DNA of 48,299 bases from an uncultured Clostridia bacterium (GTDB lineage Bacteria > Bacillota > Clostridia > Oscillospirales > Ruminococcaceae): the NCBI GenBank assembly GCA_947649285.1, contig CANSRB010000005.1:1-48299 (forward strand), in the 5' to 3' direction. Within the stretch, counting starts at the first letter, position 1; every line of letters begins with the position of its first letter. A program made the translations under genes and the position numbers. Under the pieces are notes generated by a model. It was not told the DNA's origin. It worked only from the letters and a program-made list of their open reading frames with translations, and searched no databases. Below, in pieces: positions 44,701-48,299 of this stretch.

Positions 44701-45125
44701 AGATTGAGCGGGAACAGCGGAAAAGCTATACCATGAGCGGGCTTTTGCTCCAGGATCCGGAACTGCTGCGGGCCATGGATACGTCGATGGAGGGCTTGTT
44801 CATCCCGGTGCAGTACACCAAGGGCGGCGATTTTACGGCAGCCAGCAAAAATTCCCTGGTGACGCTGGAGGAACTGGGGCAGATCGGGCATTATATTGAC
44901 CGTTTGGTGCTCCAGATGGCGCGGGAGCTGCATGAAGGCCGGGTGGAAGCTCTCCCGCTGCCGGACAGCTGCGACTACTGCTCTTATCGGGCTGTCTGCG
45001 GGCGGACGCCCGGAGGAAAAGTCCGGCCCTATCTCAGCTGCCGGCGGGAAGAGATTTTTGAAGAAATGAGGAAGGATTCCGATGGCAGCGATATCATTTA
45101 CAGCCCATCAGACTCAGGCGATTGA
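41751..45125 (+). CDS. addB: ATP-dependent helicase/nuclease subunit AddB
   Basis: AddB is the scanning and nuclease partner of AddA in double-strand-break end resection. The degenerate helicase N-terminus has the Walker A LGPARSGKTSRML, and the C-terminus holds the RecB-like nuclease with RIVDYKSGRKQFKLND. The iron-sulfur cluster Cys are visible: one in SQCPFRYFME and three in CDYCSYRAVC. The ATG at 41751 follows GGGGAGG; the product is 1124 aa, near the usual 1150. It overlaps addA by 43 nt. Confidence 0.95.
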   Translation: MLHFILGPARSGKTSRMLEEIEQRAALPEERILLIVPEQFTFEMEKKLFRRLGGEAFRRVTVTSFTRFAENLFKEFGGIAGSYAEDPAKAMLMSLALEELGDRLEIYSRSARYPNFVNSMLQTVAEFKNAGVSPEELNQVLPRMEEGGFREKLSETALIYAAYQALLERSFRDPLDDLSRALALLQDKRYFAGYTVYFDEFKSFTAGENRLIQRILSEAEEVTFSLCLDLGRANGSPASVFSSVQEVYLRLIQTARKLGVRVVSPVKLEGTYFRSEALRHLEQHLLASAIPAFSGEASEIRTLLCRHEYEEVDTALSEISRLVREEGFRYAEIALVSRDLAAYQNILNAAFPKYGIPFTCDQPSPVLPKPLFRFVRQVLSCGAGGFSTERVLALLKTGMTVFSVEEIAEFENYLFIWEISGSRFLEPFTAHPRGFQQELNEEDEALLGRVNRLREGLIPALERFREVLRQGTVQEACGGLFALLEELEVPVRIEQRAAEALVAEDFGLAQEYGQVWDLLIGLLNTLVQAAGERRLSPERFEQLFLLGASGCELGSLPQAIDSVIVGSADRIRIMDKRAVLVLGVNENILPCVPAESGVFTDREREALSHFELELSKSSRDRLKEERFVAYKTLTSPSERLFLTARCADISGKLKTPSILFPQLRRMFGEEIRMEASALPGEFFCWSRETAFAYLARTYLDDTPLTASLKAALLPEEEYAGKLAGLDRVLEERDFRIENRANAVRLFGREMNLSPTRVEVYSQCPFRYFMEQGIRAYPLKKAELNPLETGVLIHHILYCLCRELDLGEGYDENQARALVRAELEKYLEGVMGGSRDKTSRFLYLYNRLERSVLKLAEQLHQELLQSLFQPCGFEYEIREDAEIPPLCLRDENGTVVRISGKIDRIDAYTNGSGERCIRIVDYKSGRKQFKLNDVLYGLNLQMLIYQECIRRGGREFYAGTRPAGILYLPAGESGASLGRDATPAEIEREQRKSYTMSGLLLQDPELLRAMDTSMEGLFIPVQYTKGGDFTAASKNSLVTLEELGQIGHYIDRLVLQMARELHEGRVEALPLPDSCDYCSYRAVCGRTPGGKVRPYLSCRREEIFEEMRKDSDGSDIIYSPSDSGD

Positions 45126-48100
45126 AGCCTCGGGCGGGAACCTGCTGGTTTCGGCTGCGGCAGGCAGCGGGAAAACAGCGGTCCTGACCGAGCGGGTGAT
45201 CCGGATGCTGACGGGGGAAGTTCCGGTTCCGGCTGACCGTTTGATTATCGTGACTTTTACGGTAGCAGCGGCGGAAGAAATGCGCCGCCGGATCGGTGAC
45301 CGTTTGACAGAGCTGATTGAACAGGACCCGGAAAATGAATGGCTCCAAAACCAGCAGATGCTGCTGCCCTCGGCCCGGATTTCGACGATACACGCGCTTT
45401 GTTCCAGCCTGATTCGGGAACATTTTGAGCTGCTGGGGATTTCCGGGGAAATTTCCATTGCAGACGATGCGGAACTGGCCGTGCTGAAACGGGAGGCGCT
45501 GGAAGAAATCCTGGAAGCACATTATGCTTCGGCGGAAAAAGAGTTCCGGGATCTGGTGGAATCCGTCTGTATCCGGGATGACAGGCCGCTTCACTCGCTG
45601 ATTCTGTCGGTCTATGATTTTATCCGCTCGTTCTCCTTTCCGCTGGAATTCCTGGATCAGGCCGAGGAATTTTACCGTCGGGAGGATTCGGTGGATCTCT
45701 GTCCCTGGGCGCCCGAGGTGCTGGGGCATCTCTGCTCCGCGCTCCGGTATGGGGAGCGCAGGCTGAGCGAATGCCTGGAGGAAATGGCCTCCCAGCCGGC
45801 GGTGCAGGAGAAATACGGCCCGGCTTTTTCGTCGGATCTTGAACAGGTGCAGGCGTTGTACGCGCTGGGGGCTTCGGGGCGGCTTTCCGAGGCGGCGGAG
45901 TTTTCCCGTTTGATGAAAAAGCTGTCCCTCAAGCCGGTGCGTAAATTCGAAGATGCCGAATTCCTGGATTCTCTGAAGCAGCGCCGGGGGGAAGTGTGGG
46001 CTTTGCTGGAGGAGCTTTCCTCCCGGTACCTGTTTACGAATGCGGAATACCAGCAGGACCGGGCGATCCTGCTGCCTCGGGTTACGGCTCTGTTCGGCCT
46101 GGTGCGGAAGCTTTATCTCCGGCTGGAGGAAAAAAAGCAGGAAGCCGACCGGATGGATTATGCTGATTTGGAGCATTATGCCCTGCGCCTGCTGCTGGAG
46201 CAAACGCCAGACGGCCCGAAAAAATCGGCTGTTGCGGAAGCGCTTTCGGCGCAGTATGACGAAATCATGGTCGATGAGTGCCAGGATATAAACGAGATCC
46301 AGAACCGGATCTTCAGCCTGCTTTCCCGCGGGGACAAAAACCTGTTTATGGTCGGGGATGTCAAGCAGTCGATCTACCGCTTCCGCAAGGCTATGCCAGC
46401 ACTTTTTATCCAAAAAAGCCGATGTTTCCCGACTTATGACCCGGAAGAGCCCTTCCCGGCTGGGGGAGCGAAAATCATTCTCGGGCAGAATTTCCGTTCC
46501 CGCCGGGAGGTTTGTGGGTTGGTCAATTTCCTGTTTGAACGGCTGATGTCAGAGGAAATCGGTGAGATTGCCTATGGGGAAGAGGAAAAACTGCTTCCGG
46601 GGGCGGTATACGACCCCTATCCGCCCTCCTGTCCGGAGCTGCATGTTTTGGACGGCGGCTCTGAAACCGGGACGGACAGGACCCTGCGGGAGGCGGCTTA
46701 TGCGGCGGAGCTGATCCACAGCATGGTGGATTCGGGCTATCAGGTACAGGGAAAGCAGGGGCTGCGGCGGTGTGGCTATGGAGATTTTGCAATTCTGCTG
46801 CGGTCGCATACCAGTAAGGCTCCTGTTTATGCCAAGGCGCTGAAGGCACAGAATATTCCCTGCCACGCGGCCAGCTCGGAGGGATATTTTGATTCCTACG
46901 AAGTCCTGATTGCCGTGAATTTACTTCGGATTATCGACAATCCGCTGCTGGATGTTCCATTGCTGTCCGTTTTGCTTTCGCCGGTTTGCGGGTTTACGGC
47001 GGATGAGGTGGCGGAAATCCGTTTGGCGCAGAAAAGCGTCCCTTTATACCGGGCCATGCGGCAGTATGCGGAAGAGGGCAGCCGGCACGCTTCCGACTTC
47101 CTGCTTTTTTTGCAGCAGCTTCGGGAGAAATCTGCCCTGCTCCGATGCAGCGAGCTGATCCGCGAAATCTACGATCAAACGGATTTTCCCGCGCTGGCCT
47201 ATGCAATGGGGGACGGCGTGCAGAAGGATGCGAACCTCCGTCTGCTGTTGACCTATGCGGAACGCTATGAAAGCTTCGGAGAGGGCGGTTTGGCCGGATT
47301 TTTGCGCTATCTGGACCGGGTGCGGGAAAGCGGCGAGGATTTCTCCGCGGCGAATCCGGCTTCGGAAACAGGAGGGGCTGTGCAGATTCTGTCCATCCAT
47401 GCGTCGAAGGGGCTGGAGTTTCCGGTTTGCATGGTCGCGGACTGCGGCAAGCGTTTCAATAAAATGGATCTGATCCGTCCGTTTCAGCAAAATGCGGCAT
47501 TGGGATTTTCCATGAAAATTATCCAGCGGGAAACGCTTCAAAGCTATAGCAGCCTGCCATTTGAGGCAATCCGCCTGCGGAGCGAAAAAGAACTGATTGC
47601 CGAGGAAATGCGGGTGTTGTATGTGGCGATGACCCGGGCCCGTGAAAAGCTGATCCTGCTGGCCAGTCTGCCGAATGCTGCGCAGACGCTTCGGAAGCTT
47701 TCCTATCAGGCATCAGACGGCCGGATGGAGCCTTTTGAAAGCTATCTGGCGCGAGGGTATGAAGGCTGGATGCTGCCGGTTTTACTCCGGCATCCTGACT
47801 GTGGGGAGCTTCGTGCCCAGATTGGCCGTCCGGATTTAAAGCCGGTTCCCGCTGATTTCCCTTTGCGCGCGGTATGGGTGCCTGCCGTGCCGGAGGAGGG
47901 GGCATCCAAGCCGGATCGGGTCTTTTTCTCGGAGCTGGATCCGGTGCAGGTGGAAAGGCTTCGGCAGAGGTTTAAATACCGGTATCCTTTTGAGGAGCTG
48001 ACCGAGCTTCCCGCTAAATTGACGGTGACGCAGATTGCCAAAAAGGCGCAGGAAGATGCGATTCATCTGGATACCAGGCCGGCTTTTTTACAGGCGAAAG

Positions 48101-48299
48101 GGCTGACTCCTGCCCAGCGGGGGACGATACTGCACAGCTTTATGCAGTATGCGGATTATGAAGCGGCGGAACAGGATCTGGAAGCGGAAATCAACCGTCT
48201 GCTTCGGAAGCAGTATCTTACGCCGGCCGAAGCGGAGGCGCTGAACCGGAAAAAAATCCGAGCATTTTTCGCTTCGCCGTTGTATGCCAGGATGAAATC
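45083..48299 (+). CDS. addA: ATP-dependent helicase/nuclease subunit AddA (C-terminus cut by window edge)
   Basis: AddA is a UvrD/Rep-type helicase with a C-terminal nuclease. It begins MAAISFTAHQTQAIEASGG with Walker A SAAAGSGKTAVLTERV, then ISTIHALCSSLIREHF, the Walker B region EIMVDECQDINEIQ (relatives usually have DEYQDT), MVGDVKQSIYRFRKA, LGQNFRSR, ILSIHASKGLEFPV and LYVAMTRAREKLIL. The visible 1072 residues stop within the nuclease-domain linker, which is missing its last 100-150 residues. It starts inside addB, so the two are translationally coupled. Confidence 0.95.

Noticed and set aside
45094..46413. A 439-codon open frame on the minus strand opposite addB/addA
   Set aside because: It lies fully opposite the clear addA frame, has low-complexity Arg/Gln/Pro-rich translation and no ribosome site; it is a GC-rich shadow.

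Overview
The window looks like chromosomal DNA of a spore-forming, motile member of the Clostridia, probably Oscillospirales/Ruminococcaceae-like. The reasons are sporulation genes (cwlD, spoIIR), AddAB instead of RecBCD, a lysine riboswitch, LytTR-DUF3021 and NERD proteins, chemoreceptors, and moderate-to-high GC with AGGAGG-type ribosome binding sites. This placement is an inference from gene content; no 16S gene is present.

Layout. 1-4.8 kb (minus strand): radA (cut by the window edge), cwlD, mntP, tgt and queA. 4.9-11.6 kb (plus): a sigma-A promoter and lysine riboswitch lead into asd and dapA; then a membrane acyltransferase carrying a G13 tract, dapB, a CapA-like protein and an ACT-domain gene broken by an amber codon. 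11.7-15.5 kb: a receiver-GGDEF regulator (minus), then cheW and a chemoreceptor (plus). 16-18.4 kb: folC, a LytTR regulator and a DUF3021 membrane protein. 18.5-20.7 kb: a frameshifted MATE transporter divergent from a MerR regulator, sharing an operator. 20.8-23.3 kb: NERD protein, rubrerythrin and parvulin-type lipoprotein. 23.5-29.1 kb (minus): pepT, GIY-YIG and gltX, the last two in one open frame, then a BMP lipoprotein, a PNPOx-like protein and a methyltransferase. 29.3-32.2 kb: Gfo/Idh oxidoreductase and ThuA-like genes divergent from an AraC regulator. 32.3-35.9 kb: a second chemoreceptor, an amber-interrupted choloylglycine/penicillin acylase-type hydrolase and a GyrI-like protein. 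35.97-37.5 kb: decayed gene fragments around a tRNA-Thr(CGT). 37.5-48.3 kb (plus): a tightly packed run of PHP phosphatase, Lrp/AsnC, aminotransferase, ispE, spoIIR, addB and addA (cut by the edge).

How the genes work together. The lysine riboswitch should lower asd-dapA expression when lysine is plentiful, while dapB has its own promoter and folded leader. tgt and queA catalyse successive steps of queuosine tRNA modification. AddA and AddB form one helicase-nuclease. The MerR protein probably activates the MATE gene through a promoter with a 19-bp spacer.

Most unusual signals: (1) two diverged copies of a roughly 175-180-nt element made of six hairpins inside a closing stem, with compensatory base changes; (2) in-frame amber codons interrupting two otherwise intact genes, and a third in a decayed one; (3) GIY-YIG and GltX in one uninterrupted frame with a promoter for gltX inside it; (4) a G13 tract in the acyltransferase gene that could act as a phase switch; (5) a palindromic promoter that reads both ways between the thuA-like and araC-like genes. 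All names come from reading translated sequence and motifs; no database search was run.
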